A DNA stretch of 64,000 nt from Ulvibacterium sp965228935. GTDB taxonomy: Bacteria > Bacteroidota > Bacteroidia > Flavobacteriales > Flavobacteriaceae. The notes under the pieces are model-generated. The model ran no database searches, was not told the DNA's origin, and saw only the letters and a program-made list of their open reading frames with translations. The stretch spans positions 3,782,001 to 3,846,000 of the forward strand of contig NZ_OZ245846.1 in NCBI RefSeq assembly GCF_965228935.1, written 5' to 3'. Below, one piece after another: positions 1 through 8,508 of this stretch. How positions within the stretch are numbered: the stretch's first letter is position 1; every line of letters begins with the position of its first letter. Position numbers and translations under genes: made by a program.

Positions 1-246
1 CGCTGAAAGTGGATCTTTAACCGGAAGATGTTGATTTATGGTAGGTGTGTTATGATCGGCCGTGGCAAATGTCTTCTCCGGATGCATAACCTTGATACCC
101 CTACTTTTTATACCCAAAAAGGCGACGGGACTGGTCACCTCGTGCACCATATGCCTATCGATAAATAAAACATCGGGACCATTTTCAATGCGCTGTACCA
201 CATGAGAATCCCAAACTTTGTCAAACAGTGTTCTTTTCGTACTCAT
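1..246 (-). CDS. leuC: 3-isopropylmalate dehydratase large subunit, 5' part only
   Basis: The first 82 codons of LeuC run off the left edge of the window; the rest lies outside. LeuC with LeuD isomerises 2-isopropylmalate to 3-isopropylmalate in leucine biosynthesis, using a 4Fe-4S cluster. The visible N-terminus has the family's opening (TLFDKVWDSHVV), IDRHMVHEVTSP and ATADHNTPTINQHLP, which are conserved in aconitase-family LeuC. The ATG at 246 gives the usual N-terminus. The cluster-binding cysteines lie beyond the visible part. The gene is divergent from the DUF2911 protein at 491. A TAnnTTTG box on this strand lies about 22 bases upstream of the start. Confidence 0.95.
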   Translation of the reverse strand, partial: MSTKRTLFDKVWDSHVVQRIENGPDVLFIDRHMVHEVTSPVAFLGIKSRGIKVMHPEKTFATADHNTPTINQHLPVKDPLSA

Positions 247-268
247 ATTTCTCCCCATTAGAAGCGTA

Positions 269-276
269 CAAAACTA
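269..276 (-). promoter_or_regulatory. candidate -7 box of leuC promoter
   Basis: Read on the minus strand this is TAGTTTTG, an exact match to the Bacteroidota -7 consensus TAnnTTTG. It is 22 bases before the leuC ATG. No clear TTTG -33 box is present at the usual distance, so this is a partial match only. Confidence 0.4.
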
Positions 277-490
277 TGAAATAGAGTGGTTTTAGGAAAT
301 TATTGCTGTGGAAAATTACGATGTTCAACTACATGTATGTCAAACTGGATGGTGGAATTTTAGGTCATTTGGTACTTTGTTTAACACACGGAATTCCAAT
401 TTTAACACAATGGTAACGGTTTTGAGCTTTTGGTATAAATACCTTGTAAGGTGAACAACTCAAGCAATTTATAAATCAAAACAAGAAATT

Positions 491-1600
491 ATGAAACGTT
501 TTTACAGGAAAGGCCTAATGCTTGCCTTTATGGGTACATTGTTCCTTATGACGGAAACCATTGCCCAGTTAGATCTGCCTAGGGGGAGTCAGATGGCCAA
601 AGTATCCCAACGTATAGGAATTACGGATATCTCGGTCATATATTCCAGACCAAGTGTAAACGACAGGGAAATTTGGGGGAGCCTGGTTCCTTATGGGATG
701 AACAACCTAGGATTTGGAACCGCCAAGGAATCACCCTGGAGAGCCGGAGCCAATGAAAATACAACGATCAAATTTACCGATGACGTTAAAATAGAGGGCC
801 AATCTTTAGCAGCTGGAAAATATGGTCTTCATATGGTGGTTGAGGAAGATGGGGGAGCGACCATAATTTTCTCAAAGAACCATGGTGCATGGGGCAGCTA
901 TTTCTATGAGCCTTCCGAAGATGCGCTTCAGGTAGATGTAGAGACCAAGGAAATTCCGCACACGGAGCAACTCACCTTTACCTTCGACAAGGTTGATGCC
1001 AATTCGGCCGTTCTGGCCCTTAATTGGGAGAAAAAACAAATCCCGTTTAAAATAGAGGTGGATGTCACCGATGTTGTATTGGCCGATATACGTCAAAAGT
1101 TGCAGGATGTTCCGGGATTTAGTCGGCAATCCTGGGAGCAGGCCGCAAATTTCGCATTGAACAATGATGGGGATTTGGACGAGGCACTGGGCTGGATAGA
1201 TGCTGCCATTGCAGGTCAATTCTTTAGTGAAAAAAACTATAATAACTTGAACATAAAGTCGCAGATTCTGACCAAACAAGGGAAAACGGCCGAAGCAGAG
1301 GCCCTTATGGATGAAGCCTTGGAAATGGCCACGGTATTTGAGATACATGGCTATGGCAGGCAATTGATAGCCCAGGGAAAAAAGGAAAAGGCCTTGGAAG
1401 TGTTTAAGATGAACGCCAAAAAGAATAAGGGAACCTGGCCGGTAGACTATGGCCTGGCAAGAGGTTATTCTGCGGTAGGCAATTACAAAACGGCACTTAA
1501 GCACATTAAGATAGCAGCGGAAAGGGCCCCCGATGACTTGAACAAAAACGCTATTGCGACCAATATCACCAAACTCGAAAACGGGGAAGGCATCAATTAA
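491..1600 (+). CDS. secreted DUF2911 domain protein with C-terminal TPR-like repeats
   Basis: A 369-residue exported protein of unknown biochemical function. Residues 1-25 form a signal peptide (hydrophobic MLAFMGTLFLMTETIAQ). Residues about 30-190 match the DUF2911 family common in Bacteroidota: PRGSQMAKVSQRIG near the start, the SRPSVNDREIWG block, WRAGANENTTIKF, and GKYGLHMV. Residues about 210-365 are helical with TPR-like spacing (EQAANFALNN, EALGWIDAAI, AEALMDEALEMA, ALKHIKIAAERAP). DUF2911 proteins have no established activity. A factor-independent terminator follows 24 bases downstream. It stands alone as a single gene, divergent from leuC and convergent with recG. Confidence 0.85.
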   Translation: MKRFYRKGLMLAFMGTLFLMTETIAQLDLPRGSQMAKVSQRIGITDISVIYSRPSVNDREIWGSLVPYGMNNLGFGTAKESPWRAGANENTTIKFTDDVKIEGQSLAAGKYGLHMVVEEDGGATIIFSKNHGAWGSYFYEPSEDALQVDVETKEIPHTEQLTFTFDKVDANSAVLALNWEKKQIPFKIEVDVTDVVLADIRQKLQDVPGFSRQSWEQAANFALNNDGDLDEALGWIDAAIAGQFFSEKNYNNLNIKSQILTKQGKTAEAEALMDEALEMATVFEIHGYGRQLIAQGKKEKALEVFKMNAKKNKGTWPVDYGLARGYSAVGNYKTALKHIKIAAERAPDDLNKNAIATNITKLENGEGIN

Positions 1601-1623
1601 AAAACGAATTGCATGGAAAACGT

Positions 1624-1652
1624 AAAGCCCGACTTTGGTCGGGCTTTTGTTT
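1624..1652. terminator. bidirectional rho-independent terminator
   Basis: A perfect 10-bp stem (AAAGCCCGAC at 1624-1633, GTCGGGCTTT at 1638-1647) with a 4-base loop, flanked by A-rich and T-rich tracts. It sits between the converging DUF2911 gene (ends 1600) and recG (ends 1661) and can serve both. Confidence 0.85.
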
Positions 1653-1660
1653 TAGGGTCG

Positions 1661-3766
1661 CTAACTTATATATGTCCAAATATTCTTGTGCTTTACCAAT
1701 TGGGCATAGGTATGGCGAATAACCCGATTGCCGGGTTGTTCCAAATGGTAATCATCCTTTAAGGTCTGGATGGCGTAATGCCGAGCGGTTTTCAAAATAT
1801 CATTATCCTTTACGATATCCGCTATTTTAAGATTGAGAATACCGCTCTGTTGGGTGCCCATTAAATCCCCTGGTCCCCGAAGTTTTAAATCCACTTCGGC
1901 AATTTCAAAACCGTCATTGGTGCGCACCATGGTCTCCAACCTGGTCTTGGCCTCAGAGGAAAGCTTATGGCTGGTCATCAAGATGCAATAACTCTGATCG
2001 GCGCCTCGACCTACCCTTCCCCGTAGCTGGTGTAATTGGGATAGGCCAAAACGCTCCGCACTTTCAATGATCATTACGGAGGCATTAGGGACGTTTACCC
2101 CAACTTCAATGACCGTTGTGGCCACCATAATATTGGTCTCCCCCTTGACGAAACGGTCCATTTCATAATCTTTATCGGCCGGTTTCATTTTGCCATGAAC
2201 AATGGAAATCTGATAATCGGGTAGGGGGAAGTCCCTTGCGATACTTTCGTACCCGTCCATCAGATCTTTATAATCCAAAGCTTCGGATTCCTGAATTAAT
2301 GGGTATACTACATAGATTTGCCTTCCTTTTTTGATTTCATCCTTAATAAAATGAAAGACCTTGAGTCGATTTGAATCATAGCGATGAACAGTTTTTATGG
2401 GTTTTCTTCCAGGAGGAAGCTCATCAATGATCGAAATATCCAGATCACCGTACAGGCTCATGGCCAAGGTTCGGGGAATCGGGGTGGCCGTCATAACTAA
2501 AATATGGGGTGGCACCTCGTTCTTGTGCCAAAGTTTACTACGTTGGGCCACACCGAACCGATGTTGTTCGTCCACAATAGCCAGACCCAGGTTCTTAAAC
2601 CGGACCTTATCCTCCAAGACCGCATGGGTACCGATCAAAATATGTAATTCTCCATTTTCCAATTGTTCGTGGATAGGTCTCCTAGCCGATTTCTTTACGG
2701 ATCCTGTCAACAATTCGCAGGTAACACCGGTCTTATCCAGTAATTCCTTAATGCCGTTGTAATGTTGTTGGGCCAGAATTTCGGTCGGGGCCATTAAACA
2801 AGCTTGAAAACCATTATCTATGGCCAGTAACATGATCATCAGGGCAACGATCGTTTTCCCGGAACCCACATCGCCTTGAAGTAGTCGGTTCATCTGGGCG
2901 TTGCTCCCTAGATCTGCCCTGATTTCCTTGATTACCCGCTTTTGTGCATTCGTCAATTCAAAAGGAAGATGATCCCGATAGAAGGTATTGAAGCGATGGC
3001 CGACCTGATCAAAATTAAAACCCCTTATTTTTTGCTTACGTACTAATTTCTTGGAAATGAGCTGTAGTTGTATATAAAAAAGCTCCTCGAACTTTAAACG
3101 AAATTGGGCCCTGGCCAGCAATTCCTGATTTTTTGGGAAATGGATGTTGAGCAGCGATTCACTTTTTGATAATAACTGTAGTTTAAAAAGAATCTTATCG
3201 GAAAGTGTTTCCGAAAAGCGGCCTTTGGTCTCCAAGAACAACTGCTGCATCATTTTATTGATAACCCGGTTGGTAATACCCTTATTGGAAAGTTTTTCCG
3301 TGGATGGGTAAATAGGCTGCATGGCTATTTTGAGGCCTTTTTCATGATCGCTCAACAATTCCATATCGGGATGGGGCATGGAGAATTTCCCATTGTACCA
3401 ATTGCATCTTCCAAAAACCACGTAGGGCGTATTGAGTTTTAGATTTTCCCGAATCCATTTTTGTCCCCGAAACCATACCAATTCCATCTCACCGGTTTCG
3501 TCAATAAAAGTAGCTACCAAACGCTTTCCCCTTTTTTGCTCTACGGTTTTGATATGAATGATTTTCCCGATGACCTGAACATCCGCATTGCTACGCTGTA
3601 ATTGATTTATTTTATAATACTGGGTCCTATCGATATATCGATTTGGAAATAGGTTGATGAGATCCTGATAAGTAGCAATGCCCAGTTCCGATTGTAATGT
3701 CTCTGCCCGGTTGGGGCCAACACCTTTGAGATAGGTAATCGGAGTCTGTAGCATTTGGGTGTTCAT
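1661..3766 (-). CDS. recG: ATP-dependent DNA helicase RecG
   Basis: A 701-residue branch-migration helicase that reverses stalled forks and processes Holliday-type junctions. The N-terminal wedge/OB region (about 1-260) starts with the typical TPITYLKGVGPNRAE. The superfamily 2 motor follows: Walker A GDVGSGKT at 298-305, DEQH box at 399-402, TATPIPRTL, and motif VI QLRGRVGRG near 580. The C-terminus has the RecG GPGDLMGTQQSG block. Length is normal for Bacteroidota RecG. The ATG at 3766 gives MNTQMLQTPITYL; the second Met (codon 5) is an alternative. It converges on the DUF2911 gene across a shared terminator and is divergent from the M1 peptidase. Confidence 0.96.
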   Translation of the reverse strand: MNTQMLQTPITYLKGVGPNRAETLQSELGIATYQDLINLFPNRYIDRTQYYKINQLQRSNADVQVIGKIIHIKTVEQKRGKRLVATFIDETGEMELVWFRGQKWIRENLKLNTPYVVFGRCNWYNGKFSMPHPDMELLSDHEKGLKIAMQPIYPSTEKLSNKGITNRVINKMMQQLFLETKGRFSETLSDKILFKLQLLSKSESLLNIHFPKNQELLARAQFRLKFEELFYIQLQLISKKLVRKQKIRGFNFDQVGHRFNTFYRDHLPFELTNAQKRVIKEIRADLGSNAQMNRLLQGDVGSGKTIVALMIMLLAIDNGFQACLMAPTEILAQQHYNGIKELLDKTGVTCELLTGSVKKSARRPIHEQLENGELHILIGTHAVLEDKVRFKNLGLAIVDEQHRFGVAQRSKLWHKNEVPPHILVMTATPIPRTLAMSLYGDLDISIIDELPPGRKPIKTVHRYDSNRLKVFHFIKDEIKKGRQIYVVYPLIQESEALDYKDLMDGYESIARDFPLPDYQISIVHGKMKPADKDYEMDRFVKGETNIMVATTVIEVGVNVPNASVMIIESAERFGLSQLHQLRGRVGRGADQSYCILMTSHKLSSEAKTRLETMVRTNDGFEIAEVDLKLRGPGDLMGTQQSGILNLKIADIVKDNDILKTARHYAIQTLKDDYHLEQPGNRVIRHTYAQLVKHKNIWTYIS

Positions 3767-3814
3767 AGAACTAAAATAGGGTAAGCGTTGCTCAACTGCA
3801 ATAAACTAAAATGC

Positions 3815-3822
3815 TAAATTTG
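3815..3822 (+). promoter_or_regulatory. candidate -7 box of the M1 peptidase promoter
   Basis: TAAATTTG matches TAnnTTTG exactly and lies 16 bases before the ATG at 3839 and 25 before the ATG at 3848. No TTTG lies at the expected -33 position. A transcript starting about 7 bases downstream would favour a very short leader or the second ATG. Confidence 0.35.
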
Positions 3823-3838
3823 GTTCAAGTTTTGTAGT

Positions 3839-5926
3839 ATGGTATTTATGAAGCGACTTATAACGGTTCTTTTTCTTTTGCAAGCTATATACCTACTGGC
3901 CCAACATCAGGACAAGGTGGATTTTATGCATGGGGAAGCCCAAATCTTTCCCTTGGCAAAGGAGGGCTATGTAAAAGGCTCGGTGACTTATACCTTTGAT
4001 GTGCTTCAAGATGTGGATTCTGTTTTTTTGGACGCCAAGAATATGAAGTTTACGGTCATACGTTTGAACGACAGAATAGTGAAGCATGCCAACTCGGGAA
4101 AATCCATTTCCATCAAGAAAAAATTCAAGGGGGGGAAGTCGTATAAACTGGAACTTGATTATACGGCCCGGCCTGAGCAAACCGTCTATTTTATCAACTG
4201 GAACGATGACCAACCGGATAACGACCAGATATGGACACAAGGTCAGGGCAAGTATACGAGCCATTGGTTGCCCAGTTTCGATGATATGACGGAAAAGGTA
4301 GAATTTGACCTGAACCTAACTTTTGACAAAAATTACGAAGTCATTGCCAATGGGAAGCTTGTGGGAACCAAGGAAACAGATTCCCTAAAAACTTGGTCTT
4401 TTGACATGAAAGAACCAATGAGTAGTTACTTATTGGCCTTTGCCGTCGGTAAGTATGAAAAGAAGAAATTGATTTCCACGAAGGGTACACCTATTGAAAA
4501 CTATTTTTATCAAAAGGACAAAGAACGAGCTGAACCAACCTATCGGTATACTAAGGAAATCTTCGATTTTTTGGAGGAGGAAATAGGGGTTGCGTATCCT
4601 TGGCAGAACTACAAACAGGTTCCTGTGCATGACTTTCTGTATGCGGGAATGGAGAATACGGGCTGTACTATTTTTTCCGATGGGTATGTTATCGATTCAG
4701 TAGCATTTACGGACAAGAATTATGTAAATGTGAATGCCCATGAACTGGCCCACCAATGGTTTGGGAATCTGGTTACCGAAAGAAGCGGAGATCACCACTG
4801 GTTACATGAAGGCTTCGCTACCTATTATGCCTATTTGGCGGAAAAGGAAATTTTTGGGGAAGAGTATTTTTATTGGAAGTTGTATGAAACTTTAACGGCA
4901 CTTCAAAATTCAATAGAAAAAGGGCAGGGGCAGAGCCTTTTGGATCCAAGGGCAAGTAGTCTAACGTTTTACGAAAAAGGGGCCTGGGCCATTTTTATGC
5001 TTCGGGAGGAGATGGGGGATAGGGCCTTTAAAACGGGAATCCAGTCCTATTTGAAAAAGCATGCTTTTGCCAATGTAACTGTACCCGATTTTATTGGGGA
5101 AATGGAAAAATCAAGCGGCACGGACCTGTCCGGTTTTGTAGAAGTTTGGTTGGAGGACACTACGCTTCCTTTTGATATGGCTCGTAAAAAATTGGGTGAA
5201 AAGTCAATATCCCTAAAATCATTGTTTTCCTTGCAGGAAGAATTAAAAAAACAGGTTGGTACTGATATAGACTTTGCCTCGTATTGGAATAGTACCAACT
5301 CTATTGAACTAAGGAAGTATTTGCTTCAAAATTTTCTTCAAGCGATGCCCGGGGAAATCGTCGCTGGTGTTTTTGATTCGGATGAGTTGGAACTTCGGCA
5401 AGCTTTGGCGTTGGCCATCCAAGATGCGGGGGATTATCCCAAGGAGAAGTTTGAAAGTTTTTTAAATGATGACAGTTATATCACTCTGGAAAATGCCTTG
5501 TTCAAATTATGGATGGCCTATCCAGAGGAAAGGAATACCTATTTGGAAAAGACCAAGGGAATTATTGGGCTTCCCAATAAGAATGTTCGTCTCATGTGGC
5601 TGACCCTGGCCATTTTAACGGAAGGATATGAAGGACGAAACACCAAATTGTATTTTGATGAACTGAGTGGTTATACGGCACCGGAGTATTCCTTTGAAGT
5701 ACGGCAAGGTGCTTTTCAATACCTTAAGGAGGCCTTTGGTTTCAAGGACAGCAATCTAATGGATTTGGCCCAAGCCACCACCCATCATTCATGGCAGTTC
5801 AAAAAATTCTCCAGAAATTTAATGATGGAATTGTTAGAGGACAAGGTTTATAAAGAACGTTTCATGACCCTTTTGGGCAAACTAAAGCCTGAGGAACGGC
5901 GTTATATAGAAAGTAAAGTGAAATAG
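3839..5926 (+). CDS. M1 family zinc aminopeptidase, exported
   Basis: A 695-residue gluzincin aminopeptidase that removes N-terminal residues from peptides. A signal peptide covers about residues 1-21 (hydrophobic LITVLFLLQAIYLLAQ); the second Met at codon 4 (3848) is equally plausible as start. The substrate-anchoring loop is AGMENTG at 269-275, the zinc site HELAH at 301-305, and the third zinc ligand Glu324 in WLHEGFA. The residues needed for catalysis are therefore all present. The last 200 residues form the helical ERAP1-like region. The stop codon is one base from the start of the patatin gene, so the two are co-transcribed. Compare the catalytically dead M1-like protein at 39050-41905. 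Confidence 0.93.
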   Translation: MVFMKRLITVLFLLQAIYLLAQHQDKVDFMHGEAQIFPLAKEGYVKGSVTYTFDVLQDVDSVFLDAKNMKFTVIRLNDRIVKHANSGKSISIKKKFKGGKSYKLELDYTARPEQTVYFINWNDDQPDNDQIWTQGQGKYTSHWLPSFDDMTEKVEFDLNLTFDKNYEVIANGKLVGTKETDSLKTWSFDMKEPMSSYLLAFAVGKYEKKKLISTKGTPIENYFYQKDKERAEPTYRYTKEIFDFLEEEIGVAYPWQNYKQVPVHDFLYAGMENTGCTIFSDGYVIDSVAFTDKNYVNVNAHELAHQWFGNLVTERSGDHHWLHEGFATYYAYLAEKEIFGEEYFYWKLYETLTALQNSIEKGQGQSLLDPRASSLTFYEKGAWAIFMLREEMGDRAFKTGIQSYLKKHAFANVTVPDFIGEMEKSSGTDLSGFVEVWLEDTTLPFDMARKKLGEKSISLKSLFSLQEELKKQVGTDIDFASYWNSTNSIELRKYLLQNFLQAMPGEIVAGVFDSDELELRQALALAIQDAGDYPKEKFESFLNDDSYITLENALFKLWMAYPEERNTYLEKTKGIIGLPNKNVRLMWLTLAILTEGYEGRNTKLYFDELSGYTAPEYSFEVRQGAFQYLKEAFGFKDSNLMDLAQATTHHSWQFKKFSRNLMMELLEDKVYKERFMTLLGKLKPEERRYIESKVK

Positions 5927-5927
5927 G

Positions 5928-6839
5928 ATGCGGGCAATGGTAATTTCCGGAGGAGGTAGCAAGGGTGCTTTTGGCGGTGGAGTGGCCCAGTACCTGATGC
6001 AGGAATTGGCTCACGATTACGATTTGTTTCTGGGGACTTCAACAGGCAGTCTGCTTATCTCGCATTTGGCCCTTCAAAAAATCGATAAGATCAAGGAAGT
6101 ATACACTTCGGTAAATCAGGATAGTATCTTTAGCAATTGTCCTTTCCTGATTCAGAATAAACATGGGGTAGACAATATCGCCATCAATCACTGGAATGTG
6201 TTCAAAAACTTCTATAGCGGCAGCAAAACTTTTGGGGAAAGTCATAACCTATTGGAATTGATTAGGAATACCTTAACGGTCGAAGAGTTTGAAAACCTAA
6301 AAAATGGGCCAAAAGAAATCGTAGTTACGGTTTCCAACCTGTCCTTGAACCAAGTGGAGTACAAAAGCATCAATGACTACGGCTATGACGATTTTTGCGA
6401 ATGGATATGGATTTCCTGCAACTATACCCCTTTTATGAGCTTGGTGCGCAAAGATGGATGTGAGTATGCAGATGGAGGCTTGGGCAATATGGTACCCATA
6501 GAGGAAGCGATCAAAAGAGGGGCAACGGAAATAGATGCCATAATTCTACAGACGGAGGTCACCCATTTAAATCGATTGCCGTCCAGGAACGCATTTGCCC
6601 TATTGACTAATATGTTCGCCTTTATGCTGGACAGGATAGAGCGGCAGAACATTCGTATCGGGAAATTTGTGGCCAACCATAATGATGCTATTATTAACTT
6701 TTACTATACTCCAACGGTATTGACCACCAACTCCCTAATTTTTAATAAAAAGAAAATGACCAATTGGTGGGAGAGTGGCTTCAACTTTGCCAAGCACAAG
6801 AATATAGAGCTCAATCAGATCGAACCCGAAGTGGAATGA
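5928..6839 (+). CDS. patatin-like phospholipase
   Basis: A 303-residue patatin-family lipid acyl hydrolase without a signal peptide, so probably cytoplasmic or membrane-associated. It shows the oxyanion glycine loop GGGSKG at 8-13, the nucleophile elbow GTSTG with Ser38, and the catalytic Asp182 in ADGG, giving a complete Ser-Asp dyad. It starts one base after the M1 peptidase stop codon and is probably translationally coupled to it. The C-terminal third (after about 210) is not part of the patatin core and shows no motif I recognise. The physiological substrate is not known. Confidence 0.92.
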   Translation: MRAMVISGGGSKGAFGGGVAQYLMQELAHDYDLFLGTSTGSLLISHLALQKIDKIKEVYTSVNQDSIFSNCPFLIQNKHGVDNIAINHWNVFKNFYSGSKTFGESHNLLELIRNTLTVEEFENLKNGPKEIVVTVSNLSLNQVEYKSINDYGYDDFCEWIWISCNYTPFMSLVRKDGCEYADGGLGNMVPIEEAIKRGATEIDAIILQTEVTHLNRLPSRNAFALLTNMFAFMLDRIERQNIRIGKFVANHNDAIINFYYTPTVLTTNSLIFNKKKMTNWWESGFNFAKHKNIELNQIEPEVE

Positions 6840-6928
6840 AAGTTGTTACTACCTGCATAAATGTTCAGTGAACTACCCAACGTTTACATATCATAGTTTT
6901 GGATGAATGTTGAAATTGTTAGGGTTTA

Positions 6929-6998
6929 CTGGGTTATTGAGTTTTTAGGTTATTGTGGTGGTATAGTAAAGTGATAACTTGGTAACCCAATAACCCGG
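6929..6998. repeat. imperfect inverted repeat with GGTTATTG copies in an intergenic gap
   Basis: The 289-base gap between the patatin gene and the small membrane protein holds GGGTTATTG at 6931-6939 and its exact reverse complement CAATAACCC at 6988-6996. A direct copy, GGTTATTG, lies between them at 6948-6955. The outer bases extend the pairing a little. There is no T-tract after it, so it is a weak terminator at best for the convergent genes on either side. It may be one copy of a short interspersed repeat. The rest of the gap shows nothing I can name. Confidence 0.45.
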
Positions 6999-7128
6999 CA
7001 ACTTTTGAAAATCGAGATATTCGTAGAGACTGATGGGCGATGTTAGCGCACACCAAAAGTGAATACTTTCCGTAGGGCTTCAACTAACGATCGCGACCGA
7101 TCAATTATTTTCACCCCGTTGGAATTGA

Positions 7129-7647
7129 TCACCAAAGCTCCCCAATTTCCCTTTTTACAAAAGAAAGGGCCGTGGCCGAAGGGGATTGTTTGTCCATGGT
7201 CTGGTTTAAGATATCCTCGCGAAGTTTATCGGATGAATCGGTATCGCTCAGGGCCGCTTTCCGGATCATTTGGATGGTTGCGCTTTTGGCTGCCTTGATA
7301 ATGTTCCAGCATTCATCCGTCATATAAATTTGCTGGGACAGATTGTGGTCAAATTCATTTTCAATGTTTTTGATCAACAAAGCTTCATATTCATTTTTAT
7401 CCGCGGATTTCGGGGAAATCCGTACCACCAAGCTTGGAATTGCAATACGTTCCAAAAACAAAGCCATACGTTCATAGGCCTGGAGCCGTATGGGCAGTGT
7501 ATTTTTTTGGGAATCCTTGTGCAGCAGAAATCTTCTTCGACCCTCTTCATTGTTGGTATGTAAACGAAAAAAGTAAAAAGCAACTGCACCGGTAACTACG
7601 GCAGGCAATAAATAAGCGAACAATTGAAAAATTCCGTCTCCTGTCAT
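7129..7647 (-). CDS. small membrane-anchored protein of unknown function
   Basis: A 172-residue protein with one N-terminal transmembrane helix at about residues 8-28 (FAYLLPAVVTGAVAFYFFRL), followed by a charged helical cytoplasmic domain. That domain includes RLQAYERMALFLERIAIPSLVVR and DECWNIIKAAK. The arrangement resembles an uncharacterised family found widely in Bacteroidota, but I cannot assign a function. No catalytic motif is visible. It lies downstream of the response regulator on the same strand with a 126-base gap, so it may or may not share the transcript. Confidence 0.75.
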   Translation of the reverse strand: MTGDGIFQLFAYLLPAVVTGAVAFYFFRLHTNNEEGRRRFLLHKDSQKNTLPIRLQAYERMALFLERIAIPSLVVRISPKSADKNEYEALLIKNIENEFDHNLSQQIYMTDECWNIIKAAKSATIQMIRKAALSDTDSSDKLREDILNQTMDKQSPSATALSFVKREIGELW

Positions 7648-7773
7648 GGTTTTGGTATTTAGTTATTGCAAGTAGAACGATGGATTTTTTAAAAAAGTAT
7701 TTTAAGGAAACGAACAAAATCGACAACTCTATTTTTGGAAAGATGAAAGAGACTTTCCGAGCAGTTATCCATG

Positions 7774-8508
7774 CTATTTCCTTAAAATTTTATTGTTCGT
7801 CAATACCGCTAGGACATCTTCTTTTTTGCTTCTACTAATCGGTATTTTTTGATGCGATAGTATCAGTTGATTACCACTTATGGCCTTCACTTTATCCAAT
7901 GCTACAATATACGATTTATGCACCTGATAAAAACTTTTGGACGGCAGTAGATCTATCACATTTTTGAGGGGAACAAGAACCATGTGATTGGCAGATGTCG
8001 TATGGATACGGACGTAGTTCTGCATTCCTTCTATAAATAAAATTTCATCGTATTCTATTTTTATCAATTCCTTATCCACCCGTACGAACAAATAGTCTTG
8101 TTCTTCCCTGTTATCCTTCTTTTCTACGTCGGAATTTGATGTTTTTTTACCTTCAAATACCGTATAGGCCTTGTTGCAGGCTTGGAGAAATCGTTCTGGA
8201 GAAATTGGCTTTACCAGATAATCGATGACGTCGAATTCGAAACTGTCAATAGCGTATTCCGAATAGGCGGTCGTAAAGATCACTTTGGGCGGATGTGTCA
8301 GGGACTTTAAAAAATCCATACCAGTGATCAAGGGCATTTCAATATCCAGGAACAACAAATCTATTTGCTCCGTTTTTAGTAAGGTGTTCGCCTGTATGGC
8401 ATTGATACAGGTTCCCTTCAAGTCCAAAAAATCTATGGCCTCCACATAGCTTTTAAGTCCCCTACGAGCAATGGCTTCGTCATCAATTATGATACAGCTA
8501 ATCTTCAT
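7774..8508 (-). CDS. LytTR-family response regulator
   Basis: A 244-residue regulator with an N-terminal receiver domain (about 1-120) and a C-terminal LytTR DNA-binding domain (about 140-240). The acidic pocket is Asp9-Asp10, the phosphoacceptor is Asp55 in FLDIEMP, and the conserved Lys is in YLVKPIS. The LytTR part shows FVRVDKELIKIEYDEILFIE and FYQVHKSYIVAL, which are typical. It overlaps the 3' end of the upstream sensor kinase gene by 11 bases, indicating translational coupling and a dedicated pair. Target genes are not identifiable; the divergently transcribed exported hydrolase genes at 9835 are the nearest candidates. Confidence 0.94.
   Translation of the reverse strand: MKISCIIIDDEAIARRGLKSYVEAIDFLDLKGTCINAIQANTLLKTEQIDLLFLDIEMPLITGMDFLKSLTHPPKVIFTTAYSEYAIDSFEFDVIDYLVKPISPERFLQACNKAYTVFEGKKTSNSDVEKKDNREEQDYLFVRVDKELIKIEYDEILFIEGMQNYVRIHTTSANHMVLVPLKNVIDLLPSKSFYQVHKSYIVALDKVKAISGNQLILSHQKIPISRSKKEDVLAVLTNNKILRK

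Noticed and set aside
872..1504. 210-residue open frame on the minus strand inside the DUF2911 gene
   Set aside because: It is antisense to a clear signal-peptide protein with a conserved domain and has no recognisable domain itself.
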